Both the position numbers and the translations under genes were made by a program. From Flavobacteriaceae bacterium (GTDB lineage Bacteria > Bacteroidota > Bacteroidia > Flavobacteriales > Flavobacteriaceae): a stretch of 64,000 nucleotides of DNA. A model generated the notes under the pieces. That model did no database searches. It was not told the DNA's origin and was given only the letters and a program-made list of their open reading frames with translations. The stretch's first letter is position 1; every line of letters starts with the position of its first letter. Shown piece by piece: positions 26,941-35,550 of the stretch. The stretch is from NCBI GenBank assembly GCA_021647985.1, contig JAKITQ010000010.1, positions 1 through 64,000 of the forward strand, given 5' to 3'.

Positions 26941-28393
26941 CTTTCCAAATTGATTTAACATGATTTAATTTAAAATTTTCAATTCTAACACTATCTTTTG
27001 ACGATATTTGTAGTGTTTTATAAAATTCTGTTGGAAAAATTTGTTCTGTCATCACATACTTTCCATGATCAATAAATATCTCAATAGATGACCAATCTAG
27101 TATTATTCTAACATCAACCACTTTGTCAGACAAAAAATAGGTTAACTTATGAAAACAGTTTGCAAAATTCTCATCAAAATTTACTAATCCTGATTGTTTT
27201 CTATCCAGAATCATTTCTTTTTTATCAGGATTAATTTCAAAAATTAAAGATTCGTTTTTATTATTTTTATACGAAATACTTAATCTTTTCGATAAATTCG
27301 TATTGAATCTGATTTCTGTTTGATTGAAATTGGAATGTTTTAGTCCGAAAACATCCTTTAAATATATGTAATCTTTTTTTAAGACTTGGGTAATTTGATT
27401 ATCGAAAGATTTTATTACCTCATTTCGTAAAAAACATTTGTTGTTTTCTTTGATGAGTGATAACTCTCTGGGTAGGGTCATTGCTCCTCTCCAGGTTTTA
27501 GTAGGTGTTTTTAACCCGTACTGCCAATTGCTCATCCAACCTATTAGTATGCGTTTACCATTTGGCGTGTTATTAAATGTAATTCCGGCATAATTATCTG
27601 TACCCATATCAACCCATTTGTGGTCTTTGTATTGCACCTTATAAGCTTCTCCATCAAAATCTCCTACAAAATATTGAGTTCCTGACCCACCATTCGGTGC
27701 TCCCGGATTTATACTGATAAGAAGTATCCATTTTTCTTCATTGGTACCTTCAATTTTTAATTTAAAGAGATCCGGACATTCCCATACGCCACCATGCGCT
27801 CCAATTTCTTTACCAAAATCGCTTAGATGAGTCCATTTTTTTAAGTTAGGAGAATTATAAAACTTAACATGATCTCCGGCTACTAAGATCATAATCCATT
27901 GATTTGTTTCTTTGTGAAAAAACACTTTAGGATCTCTAAAGTCTTTTATACTCTTATTTCCTAATACTGGATTGTTATCGTGTTTTACCCAAGTATCTCC
28001 ATTGTCTAAGCTAAATGCAATTCCTTGGGTTTGATAATCATTTCTTCCAGCTTCTTCTTTTTCCCTTAAGTGATAAGTAAAAATAGCAACTAGTGGTGGA
28101 TTTTTCTCTGTTCCAAAACCTGAAGTATTATCGTGATCTACAACTGCACATCCTGAAAAGATATACCCATGCTTATCGGGATAAAGTGCTATCGGTTTGT
28201 GTTTCCAATTAATAAGATTATTACTTACGGCATGTCCCCAATACATTGGTCCCCAAACTATATCATCTGGATAATATTGATAAAATAAATGGTAAATACC
28301 ATTGTGATATACTAAGCCATTAGGGTCATTCATCCAGTTTTTTTTAGGTGTGAAATGAAATTGAGGTCTAAACTGTTCACAATAACCGATCAT
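26933..28393 (-). CDS. glycoside hydrolase family 32 (fructosidase/sucrose-6-phosphate hydrolase type)
   Basis: This is a 486-residue enzyme hydrolysing beta-fructosides such as sucrose or fructo-oligosaccharides. The five-blade catalytic domain shows all three GH32 signatures: NWMNDPNG with nucleophile Asp23, RDP with transition-state stabiliser Asp154, and WECPD with acid/base Glu205. The C-terminal ~150 residues fit the GH32 beta-sandwich. There is no signal peptide, so it acts in the cytoplasm on imported sugar, and outer-surface cleavage would need another enzyme outside this window. It heads the GH32-porter-kinase operon and diverges from a second MFS gene. Family certain, exact substrate inferred. 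Confidence 0.95.
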   Translation of the reverse strand: MIGYCEQFRPQFHFTPKKNWMNDPNGLVYHNGIYHLFYQYYPDDIVWGPMYWGHAVSNNLINWKHKPIALYPDKHGYIFSGCAVVDHDNTSGFGTEKNPPLVAIFTYHLREKEEAGRNDYQTQGIAFSLDNGDTWVKHDNNPVLGNKSIKDFRDPKVFFHKETNQWIMILVAGDHVKFYNSPNLKKWTHLSDFGKEIGAHGGVWECPDLFKLKIEGTNEEKWILLISINPGAPNGGSGTQYFVGDFDGEAYKVQYKDHKWVDMGTDNYAGITFNNTPNGKRILIGWMSNWQYGLKTPTKTWRGAMTLPRELSLIKENNKCFLRNEVIKSFDNQITQVLKKDYIYLKDVFGLKHSNFNQTEIRFNTNLSKRLSISYKNNKNESLIFEINPDKKEMILDRKQSGLVNFDENFANCFHKLTYFLSDKVVDVRIILDWSSIEIFIDHGKYVMTEQIFPTEFYKTLQISSKDSVRIENFKLNHVKSIWKDE

Positions 28394-28577
28394 AACTGTT
28401 TTAATATTATGGAAATGAATGACTTATTAATTATTTGATTTTTCTAATTAAAAGAATAAACTATTGAACCAATTATTATATATGTTAGTTATTCAATTAT
28501 TGAGAAAAATAGTATTAGTAATTATTCAAAAATTAGGGGCAAATTTATAAAAAAATTCAATAAAAATATATCTTACC

Positions 28578-28585
28578 TATATTTG
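28578..28585 (+). promoter_or_regulatory. candidate Bacteroidota -7 promoter element
   Basis: TATATTTG fits the TAnnTTTG consensus; predicted start about 120 bases before the MFS gene at 28712. The -33 element is not clear. Confidence 0.4.
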
Positions 28586-28610
28586 TTTCATAAAATCACT
28601 TAATTAATTG

Positions 28611-28628
28611 TTAACTAACAGTAGTTAA
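28611..28628. promoter_or_regulatory. 18-bp dyad downstream of the candidate MFS promoter
   Basis: TTAACTA (28611-28617) and TAGTTAA (28622-28628) are exact reverse complements with a 4-base spacer. The site lies 25 bases beyond the -7 element, a position from which a bound protein would block transcription. The binding protein is unknown. Confidence 0.45.
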
Positions 28629-28711
28629 TATTATTTATTTAAAGGTCAAACGGTATAAAAAAATATAATTTTGATTTGGTTCTGTGTCTAATAAAATAGA
28701 AAATTAAACCG

Positions 28712-29938
28712 GTGAAAAACTTAGGAATAAAATTATCACTATTTATTAATTATTTGGTTTTTGCCATGTTATTGAATAGTGTTGGAGCAGTTATTTTACA
28801 GATGCAACGCAACTTTGATGTATCTAAATCTACTGCCAGTATTTTAGAAGGATTTAAAGATCTACCAATTGCATTTATTTCCTTTTTTGTTGCATCATTT
28901 TTACCAAAACTAGGATATAAAAAGGCGATGCTTATTGCATTGACTTTGGTTATTATAACTACGTTTACCATGCCATTTGCTAATGATTTTTGGTTTTTTA
29001 AATTTCAATTTTTTGTGGTAGGCGTTTCTTTTGCCTTAATAAAAGTTAGTGTTTTTGCAACAATAGGTTTAATAACCAATAATACCAAAGAGCACTCTAG
29101 TTTTATGAGCACCATAGAAGGTGTTTTTATGGTAGGGGTTTTATTAGGAAACATATTATTTAGTCTTTTTATTGATGATGCAAATCCAAAATCACCTTTT
29201 TGGTTAAATGTCTATTGGATATTAGGTGTACTTAGTTCATTAGCTTTTATTTCACTTATTTTTGCTAAACTTGATGAAAAAGGAGCTCAAATTGAAGGAA
29301 GATCTTCAAAAGAAGACCTTTTCGAAATGCTTAAAATGATTGTTATGCCATTGGTATTTATATTTGTTATTAGCGTTTTTTTATATGTATTGATTGAACA
29401 AAGTTTCCAAACCTGGACACCAACTTTTTATAAAGACATTCTCTATGTTCCAGCGAGTATGAGTATTCAAGCCGGAGCAATTTTAGCGGGTGCTTTTGCG
29501 ATTGGAAGATTTGGAGCAGGTATCGCTCTTAAGAGAATTCATTGGATATATGTTGTTTCTTTTTGCATAATTATGAGTGCAATTGTGGTGTTACTTACAA
29601 TTCCATTAATAAAAAACATTGTAGCCAAGGAAAATATTTCATGGTTAAATGCACCCTTTGTTGCTTATCTTTTTCCAATAATGGGTGTTTTTTTATCGCC
29701 TATATATCCTACAATAAACTCTGTAATATTAAGTTCTCTGCCCAAACATATGCACAGCTCTATGTCAGGTTTAATTGTTATATTTTCAGCTCTAGGCGGT
29801 ACAACAGGCTCTATTATAACTGGTCATGTTTTTGATAGTTTTGACGGGCAAACCACTTATTATTTTTCATTGATTCCTATGGCCTTATTATTTATTTCAC
29901 TTCAAATTTTCAATAAAAAAAATGCGATTCTAAGTTAA
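28712..29938 (+). CDS. MFS transporter
   Basis: This is a 408-residue inner-membrane transporter with about 12 helices, starting at a GTG codon; no ATG is available nearby that preserves the first helix. The helix 1 region (FINYLVFAMLLNSVGAVILQM) and the following FKDLPIAFISFFVASFLPKLGYKKAM are reminiscent of the FucP-type or related sugar MFS branch, though I cannot name the subfamily with certainty. It is divergent from the GH32 operon and has its own candidate promoter and dyad. In this setting it may carry a hexose or fructose released from fructan. Family secure, substrate inferred. Confidence 0.8.
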   Translation: MKNLGIKLSLFINYLVFAMLLNSVGAVILQMQRNFDVSKSTASILEGFKDLPIAFISFFVASFLPKLGYKKAMLIALTLVIITTFTMPFANDFWFFKFQFFVVGVSFALIKVSVFATIGLITNNTKEHSSFMSTIEGVFMVGVLLGNILFSLFIDDANPKSPFWLNVYWILGVLSSLAFISLIFAKLDEKGAQIEGRSSKEDLFEMLKMIVMPLVFIFVISVFLYVLIEQSFQTWTPTFYKDILYVPASMSIQAGAILAGAFAIGRFGAGIALKRIHWIYVVSFCIIMSAIVVLLTIPLIKNIVAKENISWLNAPFVAYLFPIMGVFLSPIYPTINSVILSSLPKHMHSSMSGLIVIFSALGGTTGSIITGHVFDSFDGQTTYYFSLIPMALLFISLQIFNKKNAILS

Positions 29939-30052
29939 TATTCGAGAAGCTATAGATCAATTGCTTCGGGCAGAAGATTCAGATAATGATAAATAAATTG
30001 ATATGTCCAATGGCAATTTATGGTTAACCAAATGAACTTCTATTTTAATAAC

Positions 30053-30955
30053 TTAAATCATTTTTAAATTATTCACTTCTTGTTCACTTAAATGTCTCCA
30101 TACGCCACGTGATAAATTCTTTTTAGTAAGACCAGCAAAAATAACTCGATCTAATTTAGTCACTTTATAGCCAAAATGCTCAAAAATTCTTCGAACAATG
30201 CGGTTTCTTCCAGAGTGGATTTCAATACCAATTTCGGTTTTCGGTTTGTTTTCTATATAAGATACTTTGTCAACAAATACCATTTTGCCGTCTAAAACAA
30301 AATTTTCGGCTATTTTATTTAAATCAGTCATAGATAATTTTTTATCTAAATTAACTTGATACAGTTTTTTTACCTGATGTTTTGGATGCGTTAACTTTTT
30401 AGCCATTTCTCCATCATTGGTAAACAATAACAAGCCTGTTGTTAACCTATCTAATCTACCAACAGGGTATATGCGTTCTTTGGCTGCTTTATTTATCAAT
30501 TCCATTACTGTTTTTCTACCCCTTTCATCATCCATTGTGGTGATGTAATTTTTTGGTTTATTCAATAAAACATATCGTTTGGCTTCAGGTGAAATTAAAG
30601 CATCATCAAAACGTACTTCATCGGTTAGTTTTACTTTAAAACCCATTTCGGTAATAATTTCACCATTTACCGTTGCACTACCTGATTTGATATAAGTATC
30701 AGCTTCTCTTCTTGAACAGATACCCGAATTTGCAATGTATTTATTTAGTCGAATTTCATCGGACTCGCTTGTTTTAGTAACAGTTGAAGATTTTTGTTTA
30801 AAATTTTTAATTTTTTGCGGATGTGGTCTAAAGTTTTTATCTTTTGATTTGCCAAAAGGTTTTTTAGATTTTTCAAAAGAAGATCCATCTTTTTTGGTTT
30901 GTTTATTTGAAGAACCAGATTGTCGTCCTCGCGACGAGTTGTTTTTTGAAGTCAT
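30053..30955 (-). CDS. rRNA pseudouridine synthase (RluB/RsuA type)
   Basis: This is a 300-residue pseudouridine synthase. Residues 1-65 are a Lys/Ser-rich basic extension, common in Bacteroidota members and likely to bind RNA. An S4 domain follows (about 68-125, IRLNKYIANSGICSRREAD). The catalytic domain then has PVGRLDRLTTGLL with catalytic Asp169, and RNRIVRRIFEHFGYKV near the end. It converts a specific uridine of 23S or 16S rRNA; the RluB/E/F/RsuA branch cannot be separated by eye, though the extension and S4 domain favour the RluB type. A good -7 promoter element lies just upstream. Confidence 0.92.
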   Translation of the reverse strand: MTSKNNSSRGRQSGSSNKQTKKDGSSFEKSKKPFGKSKDKNFRPHPQKIKNFKQKSSTVTKTSESDEIRLNKYIANSGICSRREADTYIKSGSATVNGEIITEMGFKVKLTDEVRFDDALISPEAKRYVLLNKPKNYITTMDDERGRKTVMELINKAAKERIYPVGRLDRLTTGLLLFTNDGEMAKKLTHPKHQVKKLYQVNLDKKLSMTDLNKIAENFVLDGKMVFVDKVSYIENKPKTEIGIEIHSGRNRIVRRIFEHFGYKVTKLDRVIFAGLTKKNLSRGVWRHLSEQEVNNLKMI

Positions 30956-30969
30956 TTATATATTTTTTG

Positions 30970-30977
30970 CAAAAATA
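30970..30977 (-). promoter_or_regulatory. Bacteroidota -7 promoter element for the pseudouridine synthase
   Basis: The minus strand reads TATTTTTG, matching TAnnTTTG, ending 15 bases before the ATG. TTG-containing sequence lies upstream at roughly the right distance for a -33 element. The predicted leader would be very short. Confidence 0.45.
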
Positions 30978-31012
30978 CAAAATCAATTCAATATCAATGT
31001 GTTAAAGATCAC

Positions 31013-31963
31013 TTAAATTCGGGCGTTAAGAATACGTTGAATGATTACTGATGTATCTATTAACATTAAACTAATAACACCAATTACAATTACTAATTTA
31101 ATTATATTATGTAGAATCACATAATCTTTTTTTGAATTTGCTCTCCATAATAAAAAGAGAAAGAGTGCAAAAACTATACCTACAAAATAGAAATAATATT
31201 TCATCATTCCAATTTCTGGATATCTCCATAAAAAATAGATAGGGTCTAGCGTAAAGATCACCAATATCGTGATCAATAATTTAGTAAAATAATCACCATA
31301 TTTAACAGGTATGGTTTGATAATTTTGTGCAAAATCACCTTTGATATTTTCTAAATCTTTAGTCAGTTCTCGTATCATTAATACAAAAAACAAAAATGCT
31401 GCATGTGTAAAAATTATAGTAGAAAAATTTTTATAATAAATAAATATGACAAAAAATGGTAAAATTGCTAATGTTGCGGCAGAAAACAAACCCATTAAGG
31501 GATGCTTTTTTAATTTATGAGAATACAACCAAATTAAAAAGATATAAACAGAGAAAAATAATGCAGCTCGCCAAGAAACAAAAAAGGCAAATAGTACTCC
31601 AATAAAATTCAAAGCAAAATAGATATTTAGTTTGGTTCTTTGTCCAACGATACTATCAATTTTAGACTTTAATGGTTTGTTAATTCTGTCTTTTTTACTA
31701 TCGTAGAAATTATTGATAATATAACCAGCAGCGATAACACAAGTTGTTGCCAATACAATGAAGTAAAGATCTAAGTTCAAGATAACTTCTCGCAAAGATT
31801 TGTGCGGAGCAAAAATAAATATAGCGGCCAAGTATTGGGCGAAAACGATAATGGCGATATTGTAACCTCTTACTACTGATAAAAGGCTCAAAAACTTATA
31901 GATTAATGAATATTTTTTTGGATTTTTTGGTGTGTTTCCTTCTGCTATATTGAGTAGATCCAT
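31013..31963 (-). CDS. UbiA-family prenyltransferase (geranylgeranylglycerol-phosphate type)
   Basis: This is a 316-residue polytopic membrane protein with about nine hydrophobic segments. Both metal-prenyl-diphosphate motifs of the UbiA superfamily are present: NNFYDSKKDRINKP (N-x3-D-x3-D type) and DLENIKGDFAQNYQTIP. It joins a prenyl chain to an acceptor in the inner membrane. Homologues in Flavobacteriia are usually annotated as geranylgeranylglycerol-phosphate geranylgeranyltransferase, an archaeal-lipid type enzyme, but menaquinone-type acceptors cannot be excluded from sequence. It follows the GHMP kinase gene by 18 bases, linking it to isoprenoid synthesis. Confidence 0.8.
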   Translation of the reverse strand: MDLLNIAEGNTPKNPKKYSLIYKFLSLLSVVRGYNIAIIVFAQYLAAIFIFAPHKSLREVILNLDLYFIVLATTCVIAAGYIINNFYDSKKDRINKPLKSKIDSIVGQRTKLNIYFALNFIGVLFAFFVSWRAALFFSVYIFLIWLYSHKLKKHPLMGLFSAATLAILPFFVIFIYYKNFSTIIFTHAAFLFFVLMIRELTKDLENIKGDFAQNYQTIPVKYGDYFTKLLITILVIFTLDPIYFLWRYPEIGMMKYYFYFVGIVFALFLFLLWRANSKKDYVILHNIIKLVIVIGVISLMLIDTSVIIQRILNARI

Positions 31964-31981
31964 GATAAAATAGCAGTTTTT

Positions 31982-32908
31982 TTAAAATCGATAAACCAAT
32001 TCTAATTTATAATTTTTCAATACATTTTTTGTTCTGTCATAGTCTTCTGTAAATCCTAAAATATAACCACCACCTCCTGATCCGCAAAGTTTTAAGTAAT
32101 AATCATTGGTCTCAATACCTTGTTTCCAAAGTAGGTGAAAAGATTTAGGAATCATTGGTTTAAAATGTTTTAAAACTACTTTTGAAAGACTTTTTACGTT
32201 GCTAAATAAAGATTTTGCGTCACCTTGTAAAAAATCATCAATACAAGCGTCTGTATATTTTGCAAAATCATGGTCTATCATTTTTCTAAAGCCTTCATTT
32301 TTCATTTTATTCATGAAAATATTAACCATAGGTTGTGTTTCGCCAACCATTTCAGAGTCCAACAAAAAAACAGCACCTTTACCTTCTTTTTGTGAAGGAA
32401 TCCCAGTTGCTTCTAAATGGTCTTTAGAGTTGATTAATATTGGGATACTTAAATAAGAATTTAAAGGGTCGAGACCAGAGCTTTTTCCATGAAAAAATGA
32501 TTCCATTAAAGAAAATGTATTTTTAAGTTGTAATAATTTATCTCGTGTTAAATTTTCAAGAACGGTAATTTTATTATTTGCGTATTTATCATAAATCGCA
32601 GCAACTAAGGCTCCAGAGCTTCCAACACCGTAACCTTCCGGTATACTGGAATCAAAATACATGCCATTTGAAATATCTTTTTCAAACTCGGTCAATCTCA
32701 ATTGAACAGACGCATCTTTTAAAAGCAATAAATAATCGTAAAACTCAAGTAATTTAGTATTTGATTTTTTGGCTTTGTCTGTAAAAACATCAGAAACTTT
32801 TAATGCCCCTTGGTAAGAATTATAAGGAATGGCTAAACCTTTCGAATCTTTAATAATACCATATTCACCAAAAAGTAAAATTTTAGCATAAAATAAAGGT
32901 CCTTTCAT
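31982..32908 (-). CDS. GHMP-family kinase, probable mevalonate kinase
   Basis: This is a 308-residue GHMP kinase. It has an N-terminal AKILLFGEYGII, the glycine-rich ATP loop PEGYGVGSSGALVAAIYD, the conserved HGKSSGLDPLNS substrate region and the C-terminal KLCGSGGGGYILGF. These fit mevalonate kinase, which phosphorylates mevalonate in the mevalonate isoprenoid pathway. Its neighbours are a prenyltransferase and, about 0.8 kb away, diphosphomevalonate decarboxylase, which supports the assignment. A strong -7 element lies 35 bases upstream. Galactokinase-like alternatives are less likely given the context. Confidence 0.85.
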   Translation of the reverse strand: MKGPLFYAKILLFGEYGIIKDSKGLAIPYNSYQGALKVSDVFTDKAKKSNTKLLEFYDYLLLLKDASVQLRLTEFEKDISNGMYFDSSIPEGYGVGSSGALVAAIYDKYANNKITVLENLTRDKLLQLKNTFSLMESFFHGKSSGLDPLNSYLSIPILINSKDHLEATGIPSQKEGKGAVFLLDSEMVGETQPMVNIFMNKMKNEGFRKMIDHDFAKYTDACIDDFLQGDAKSLFSNVKSLSKVVLKHFKPMIPKSFHLLWKQGIETNDYYLKLCGSGGGGYILGFTEDYDRTKNVLKNYKLELVYRF

Positions 32909-32942
32909 TAGTAATTCTTTAATGTTTATAACAATTTGGGTA

Positions 32943-32950
32943 CAAATATA
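32943..32950 (-). promoter_or_regulatory. Bacteroidota -7 promoter element for the mevalonate kinase operon
   Basis: The minus strand reads TATATTTG, a full match to TAnnTTTG, 35 bases upstream of the kinase ATG, giving a leader of about 25-30 bases for the kinase-prenyltransferase operon. Confidence 0.55.
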
Positions 32951-33018
32951 ATAGAAATTAATTTTGTAAACATTTATTAAACGTTAAGTTAGAGAAAAAC
33001 TTGTATAAAAACTTTATT

Positions 33019-33594
33019 TTATTGATTTTCAACAGTGCCGTCGTAATAATTCGTTTTCCAAACATCTACTTTTCTGTCGAAAACATATTTACCTTCATTT
33101 TTTAATTTGCCATTTAAATAATAACTTTTCCAGACACCTTCTTTTTGACCATTTTCAAAAAAACCGGTTTCTTTTGGATTACCATTATCAAACCATGCTT
33201 TCCATTTGCCATTTTTCTTTCCTTGTGTATAGCTTTCTTCACTTTTTAATTTTCCATTTTCAAAATACACTAGTCTTTTACCATTTAAAATACCATCTTT
33301 ATAGTTAACATTTTGAAAGACTTTTCCATTTTCATGATACCATTTTATTTCACCTTGGTATACTTCCTTTTCTTTATCTAATGACAAGCCTTCCATTTGT
33401 TTAGATCCGGAAATATAATAATCAACAAACCAATAAGAATTCCCTTTTTTAATTACGTTACTACGGTAAAAGTTCGCATTATTTTTAGTGGTTTTTTTCC
33501 AATTACTATCGTACCAAATGGTATCGTTTTGAGAAGATAAAGCAAAGGGTAATATCAATAAAATTACTAGTATTAGTGAGGTAATATTTTTCAT
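33019..33594 (-). CDS. secreted MORN-repeat protein (YwqK-like)
   Basis: This is a 191-residue exported protein with a signal peptide of about 21 residues (ILPFALSSQ). From about residue 85 to the end it consists of MORN/YwqK-type repeats of roughly 23 residues, visible as recurring YHENGK, YFENGK, WFDNGN, YYLNGK and YYDGT with KNGKWK or KEGVWK between. Databases often label this family a toxin-antitoxin YwqK-like antitoxin, but no toxin gene is adjacent and export argues against that role here. It lies between mevalonate-pathway genes with separate spacing on both sides. Function unknown. Confidence 0.8.
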   Translation of the reverse strand: MKNITSLILVILLILPFALSSQNDTIWYDSNWKKTTKNNANFYRSNVIKKGNSYWFVDYYISGSKQMEGLSLDKEKEVYQGEIKWYHENGKVFQNVNYKDGILNGKRLVYFENGKLKSEESYTQGKKNGKWKAWFDNGNPKETGFFENGQKEGVWKSYYLNGKLKNEGKYVFDRKVDVWKTNYYDGTVENQ

Positions 33595-33731
33595 AATTAG
33601 AGAAATTGAAGTTAATAAAATACATATTTATTCAACTATAAAGTTGATTAAAATATATAGGGTTAATTTTCTCTATTTAAAAAATCAGATAAAAATATAA
33701 TTTTATATGAAAAAGGAATCGGAATTTCTTT

Positions 33732-34817
33732 TTACAATTGCCATGCCCCAGTTCCGGCCTTGTCACAAATATACTGATTATTTTGGCAAAAAGCTATTAA
33801 TTCATTTGTTATAAACGCATTAACTTGATCGTTTTCCTTTTCAGGAAACAGCACATGTACGTTGGCACCGGCATCTAGTGTAAAGCAAATATTAGATTGG
33901 TTGCGCTTTCGGTAATCCCATATTTTTTCAATAATTTTTAGAGTATTTGATTTCATTAAAATAAAATATGGGTTAGAAGTCAACATCATGGCGTGTAAGG
34001 TTAAGGCCTCACTTTCTACCAATTGAACGAACGCTTTAAGATCGCCATTTTGAAGAATCTTATTCATAGCAGAAATATTTTTGTTGCCCTGTTCAAAACG
34101 TGCTTTTGCAAATGGATGTTCATGCATAAGATTATGACCAAGTGTACTTGAAACTTTTTTTTCACCTTTGTCAACCAGTAAAATGGAGTCTTTGTAATTT
34201 TTAAAATTCACATGAATATTATTAGGGAATTTTATTCCATAAAGATCAGAACTATACGAAAAATCATCATGTTTACCCCAAACAACTATTTCACCTTCAA
34301 CACTTCTAGCGGCACTTCCAGATCCTAATCGGGCTAGAAACGATGCTTTTTTATTAAAATAATCATCTGTTAAATTTGTGTTGAATACTTTTTCTATACT
34401 CATTAAACATAAGGCCAAAGCGCTTAATCCGCTTGCCGAAGATGCTATGCCGCTGCTATGTGGAAAAGAATTTTCTGTTTTGATTACAAAACCGTACTCC
34501 GTGATAAACGGAATATATTTTTCAATTCTTTCAAAAAACTTTATAATTTTGGGTTTAAAATCTTTATTTATTAAGCCTTCAAAAATAACTTGAATATCAT
34601 ATCCATTTGAAGGATTTTCTTTTTTTGAAAACTCTAAAGTTGTTGTTGTATGACAATTGTTTAAGGTAAAGCTGATGGAAGTGTTTTTAGGAATTTGCGG
34701 TTCACTTTTCCCCCAGTATTTTACCAAAGCAATATTACTAGGACTTCTCCATGTAAAGGTTCCTTTTTTTAAATTATTGGAGTTGTATTTTTTAAGGACA
34801 AAATCATTTTCAGTCAA
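33732..34817 (-). CDS. mvaD: diphosphomevalonate decarboxylase
   Basis: This is a 361-residue enzyme that converts mevalonate diphosphate to isopentenyl diphosphate with ATP, the committed end of the mevalonate route. Family marks are SPSNIALVKYWGK with SISFTL near the N-terminus, the phosphate loop FPHSSGIASSASGLSAL, the catalytic-Asp/Arg region LGSGSAARSVEGEIVVWG, and the C-terminal TLDAGANVHVLF. Length is a little above the usual ~330, mainly through an N-terminal extension of about 20 residues. Together with the two GHMP kinases in this window it indicates that the organism uses the mevalonate rather than the MEP pathway. Confidence 0.95.
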   Translation of the reverse strand: MTENDFVLKKYNSNNLKKGTFTWRSPSNIALVKYWGKSEPQIPKNTSISFTLNNCHTTTTLEFSKKENPSNGYDIQVIFEGLINKDFKPKIIKFFERIEKYIPFITEYGFVIKTENSFPHSSGIASSASGLSALALCLMSIEKVFNTNLTDDYFNKKASFLARLGSGSAARSVEGEIVVWGKHDDFSYSSDLYGIKFPNNIHVNFKNYKDSILLVDKGEKKVSSTLGHNLMHEHPFAKARFEQGNKNISAMNKILQNGDLKAFVQLVESEALTLHAMMLTSNPYFILMKSNTLKIIEKIWDYRKRNQSNICFTLDAGANVHVLFPEKENDQVNAFITNELIAFCQNNQYICDKAGTGAWQL

Positions 34818-35010
34818 AACAGTAAATTTAGTTCAAAGATAATTGTTTAACTAAACATTTTCTAATCTAAGTAATACATCTTTTTTATAACTTCTACTTA
34901 TACGACAAAATACACTTGACATAACACTAGTATTTTAAGTTAACATTACAGTAATAAATTTTCAATAAAATAAATTTTATTTTAAAAACATACATGTTAA
35001 TTTTTATAAG

Positions 35011-35032
35011 TTAGGAATCCTTACTATATTTG
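35011..35032 (+). promoter_or_regulatory. promoter with TTAGGA-A-TCCTTA dyad (site 1)
   Basis: A near-palindrome at 35011-35023 (TTAGGA, A, TCCTTA) sits directly upstream of a perfect -7 element TATATTTG at 35025-35032. Five bases further is a second exact palindrome, GGCAATATTGCC at 35037-35048, covering the expected transcription start. The promoter drives the broken thioredoxin-like gene at 35071. Confidence 0.6.
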
Positions 35033-35070
35033 TATCGGCAATATTGCCAAATTAATTAAAAAAAGTAACT

Positions 35071-35483
35071 ATGAGTAAATCAATTTTTTATCACGCAGGA
35101 TGTTCAGTATGTTTAAGTGCATTTAAACTATGATAAACAAACATACAAATCATATAAAAGAAAAACAGCTTAAGGAACATTGATAACTTTTTCTAAAACC
35201 CAAAGGGAGTTTTTTAGAAAAAGTTATCAATGTTCCGTGAATTAATTACTAAATTTGAACAAATAAACAACCAAAAATGGTCAACCTATTTTAGGACGAG
35301 ACCCAAGCCATTTTGAATTTTATTAACCCTTTAGAAGTAGAAGTTGTAAATTTAACTAAGGATAAGTCTCGCATAGACGAAGCCGAAAAGATAGGTGTAA
35401 AATCGGTGCCAGCATTGGTTACTCCAAATGGAAACGTTCTTCACATCAATTTTGGAGCATCTATGGAAGATGTTAAAGGTTAA
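35071..35483 (+). pseudogene. thioredoxin-like gene, split by a palindromic insertion
   Basis: The 5' part (35071-35121) encodes MSKSIFYHAGCSVCLSA, including a redox CxxC (CSVC), and then runs into a stop at 35131. The 3' part resumes around 35298-35304 in a different frame and reads QAILNFINPLEVEVVNL, followed by VKSVPALVTPNGNVLHINFG and a stop at 35481. Both parts match a small thioredoxin-fold family of about 80 residues. Roughly 175 bases of unrelated sequence with a large inverted repeat separate them. The product is therefore inactive unless the insert is removed. The cis-Pro in SVPALV and the CxxC are intact on either side, so disruption looks recent. Confidence 0.8.
35174..35237. repeat. 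inverted repeat in the insert that breaks the thioredoxin-like gene
   Basis: Arms 35174-35198 and 35212-35237 (starting GGAACATTGATAACTTTTTC) are reverse complements apart from one extra A in the second arm. The 13-base loop includes CCCAAAGGGAG. The hairpin sits in the middle of the ~175-bp insertion and has no coding capacity, so it resembles a MITE or REP-type element. Confidence 0.75.
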
Positions 35484-35501
35484 AAAATTTCTAATCAGTA
35501 G

Positions 35502-35514
35502 TTAGGAATCCTAT
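35502..35514. promoter_or_regulatory. TTAGGA-A-TCCTAT dyad (site 2)
   Basis: Shares the 13-base string AGTTAGGAATCCT with site 1 and lies 37 bases before the ATG of the secreted protein at 35551. Half-sites TTAGGA and TCCTA(A) are separated by one base. Confidence 0.5.
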
Positions 35515-35550
35515 TTAAAATAGAATTAATAACTACACAAATTTTAAAAA

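Larger units (their letters stand above)
28394..28711. other. 318-bp divergent control region between GH32 and MFS genes
   Basis: No gene is seen. It holds a plus-strand -7-like element and a short dyad, listed separately. A minus-strand TAAATTTG (reverse complement of 28540-28547) could serve the GH32 operon, but I see no good -33 partner. The CG-centred LacI dyad found near susC does not occur here. Confidence 0.5.

Noticed and set aside
33019-33594. YwqK-like protein as the antitoxin of a toxin-antitoxin pair
   Set aside because: It has a signal peptide, and no candidate toxin gene is adjacent.
24467-35310. ACCCAAGCCA occurs both in the arm of the 24.5-kb palindrome and at the edge of the insert near 35301-35310
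   Set aside because: At 35.3 kb these bases code for part of the thioredoxin-like protein (TQA), and the match ends after 10 bases, so it is probably chance.
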